From contig CP001625.1 of assembly GCA_000023185.1 (NCBI GenBank), positions 248,001-312,000 on the forward strand: 64,000 bases of DNA. Direction: 5' to 3'. The notes beneath the pieces were generated by a model. It was not told the origin of the DNA and did not search any database. It saw only the letters and a list, made by a program, of their open reading frames with translations. A program made the position numbers and the translations under genes. This document shows, one piece after another, positions 62,929 to 64,000 of the stretch. The first letter of the stretch is position 1; each line of letters starts with the position of its first letter. The DNA comes from Rhizobium leguminosarum bv. trifolii WSM1325 (GTDB lineage: Bacteria > Pseudomonadota > Alphaproteobacteria > Rhizobiales > Rhizobiaceae).

Positions 62929-64000
62929 TCAGAGGTCAAGAACGTCCCTTATTCGTACCGCCAGGTCTTCGAACGAGAACGGCTTTGTCAGAAGGTTTAC
63001 GCCCTTATCCAGGCGGCCATGATGCACGATAGCATTGCGCGAATAGCCGGTGGTGAACAGCGCTTTCATTTCTGGATACATTTCTCTTGCCCTAGCGACG
63101 ACGTCCGCTCCGCTCATCCCCCCGGGAAGGACAACATCGGTGAAGATCAGATTAACCGGTCCGTGGGCCGCCAGTAGTTGGAGGGCAGTAGGGCCATCCT
63201 TCGCTTCCAATATTTGGTAGCCCAGCTCTCGCAGCGACTCCACCGAATATGCCCGCACATCCGGATCATCCTCGACGACGAGGATAAATTCGCCGTCTGC
63301 TGCCTCAGGGATCGGCGCGCGCTCGGCCACCTCTTCCTCCGCGCCTTCGGCCAACAGCCTGGGGAGATAGATTTTGACAGTCGTGCCTTCTCCGACCTCT
63401 GAGTAAATCTTCACATGACCCTTTGACTGTTTGACAAAACCGTAGACCTGGCTGAGCCCGAGGCCTGTGCCTTTACCTTGATCCTTGGTTGTGAAGAACG
63501 GCTCAAAAACGCGAGAAAGGGTTTCGGCCTCCATACCCGTTCCAGTATCGGAAACACTGATTGCGGCATACTGGCCGGGAATGACTTCGGCGTGCATTGC
63601 GGCATACGCCTCGTCGAGATGAGCGTTGAAAGTCTCGACCGTCAGTTTCCCACCACCGGGCATCGCGTCGCGTGCGTTGATCACCAGGTTGAGCAAGGCG
63701 CTTTCAAGCTCATTCGGATCCGCTTCTGTCCTCCAGAGGCCACCAGCTAGCACTACTTCGATCTGGTAGATCTCGCCAATCGTACGGTGCAGCAGCTCCG
63801 ACATGCCTCGTATGAGCGCATTCGCGTCAACGGGCTTCGGGTCAAGCGCCTGTCGGCGAGCGAAAGCCAGAAGTCTCTGGGTCAGCGCCGCGGCGCGCCG
63901 CGCACCATTCATCGCCTGTGAGGCCGCTCTACGCAGGCGGCCAGCTTCAGGCGGCAAAGTTCGCATCAGCGTGTCCAGGTTGCCGACAATAATCTGCAAG
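62929..64000 (-). CDS. hybrid sensor histidine kinase with receiver domain (cut by window end)
   Basis: The last 356 or so residues of a hybrid kinase. The dimerisation helix after the phospho-His is present (QIIVGNLDTLMR), while the His box itself lies beyond the window. ATP-binding boxes are clear: N box NLVINARDAMPGGG, G1 SVSDTGTGM, F box VFEPFFTTKDQG and G2 GTGLGLSQVYG. A receiver domain follows (LVVEDDPDVRAY, phospho-acceptor Asp in IFTDVVLPGG, Lys in LTKPF). Input domains are unknown. Such kinases often act in stress or light sensing in rhizobia; the true start is not in view. Confidence 0.92.
   Translation of the reverse strand, partial: LQIIVGNLDTLMRTLPPEAGRLRRAASQAMNGARRAAALTQRLLAFARRQALDPKPVDANALIRGMSELLHRTIGEIYQIEVVLAGGLWRTEADPNELESALLNLVINARDAMPGGGKLTVETFNAHLDEAYAAMHAEVIPGQYAAISVSDTGTGMEAETLSRVFEPFFTTKDQGKGTGLGLSQVYGFVKQSKGHVKIYSEVGEGTTVKIYLPRLLAEGAEEEVAERAPIPEAADGEFILVVEDDPDVRAYSVESLRELGYQILEAKDGPTALQLLAAHGPVNLIFTDVVLPGGMSGADVVARAREMYPEMKALFTTGYSRNAIVHHGRLDKGVNLLTKPFSFEDLAVRIRDVLDL

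Noticed and set aside
1..64000. CRISPR arrays, rRNA genes and replication (repABC) genes
   Set aside because: No regularly spaced identical repeats, no rRNA-like conserved segments and no RepA/RepB/RepC motifs were seen on either strand.

Overview
The window looks like a catabolic, partly accessory segment of a Rhizobiaceae-type alphaproteobacterium (Rhizobium/Sinorhizobium/Agrobacterium relatives), possibly on a megaplasmid or chromid. The evidence is the density of CUT1 sugar and Dpp-type ABC transporters, the GC-rich coding, the small SyrB-like protein and the LacI/GntR/LysR/GlxA-type regulators. There are no rRNA genes, no CRISPR array, no replication genes and no complete tRNA gene.

Layout. 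(1) 1-2900: two aldo/keto reductases (the first cut by the window edge), a decayed MFS transporter and an SDR. (2) 3020-12716, + strand: one tightly packed operon of sugar-binding protein, two permeases, a GHL6-type glycoside hydrolase, a LacI regulator, an ATPase and a GH95 alpha-L-fucosidase, read as uptake and trimming of a fucose- or galactose-capped oligosaccharide. (3) 29026-13221, - strand: a 16-kb run of 13 genes with mostly overlapping ends, preceded by a GlxA-type regulator. It holds a Dpp-type transporter, an MFS carrier, two cyclic amidohydrolases, a PuuE-like deacetylase-fold enzyme, a ThDP enzyme, three SDRs and an NAD epimerase. Three of its enzymes have changed catalytic residues, and it is the best candidate for an undescribed pathway, probably for a cyclic amide or hydantoin-like compound. 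(4) 30623-37133: SyrB-like protein, a CUT1 transporter operon, a GntR regulator and a divergent enolase-superfamily gene. Copies of CTGATNNATCAG lie before the transporter operon and in the regulator/enolase gap. (5) 37464-46555: a decayed PIN toxin, TspO, two LysR regulators and a nitrogen/amide set (VOC protein, NCS1 permease, azoreductase, amidase, deacetylase-fold protein, DUF1989 protein). (6) 46682-50460: a broken sugar operon. An isomerase and a Zn-alcohol dehydrogenase (apparently with an ATT start) lie behind the tail of a permease gene, next to rearranged DNA and an aldehyde dehydrogenase pseudogene. (7) 50869-59456: DUF3422 protein, HU, a VapBC pair whose toxin is frameshifted, LysR, an Xre regulator, an IS110 remnant and a second-type Mfd-like translocase. 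(8) 59450-64000: PIN toxin remnant, alpha/beta hydrolase, MRJP/Yellow-family secreted protein and a hybrid histidine kinase cut by the window edge.

The operons of regions 2, 3 and 4 each pair import with enzymes and a nearby regulator. Regions 5 to 8 carry several pseudogenes (three PIN toxins, ALDH, permease, transposase), showing repeated gene gain and decay. All functions are read from motifs and context in this sequence; no database search was run.
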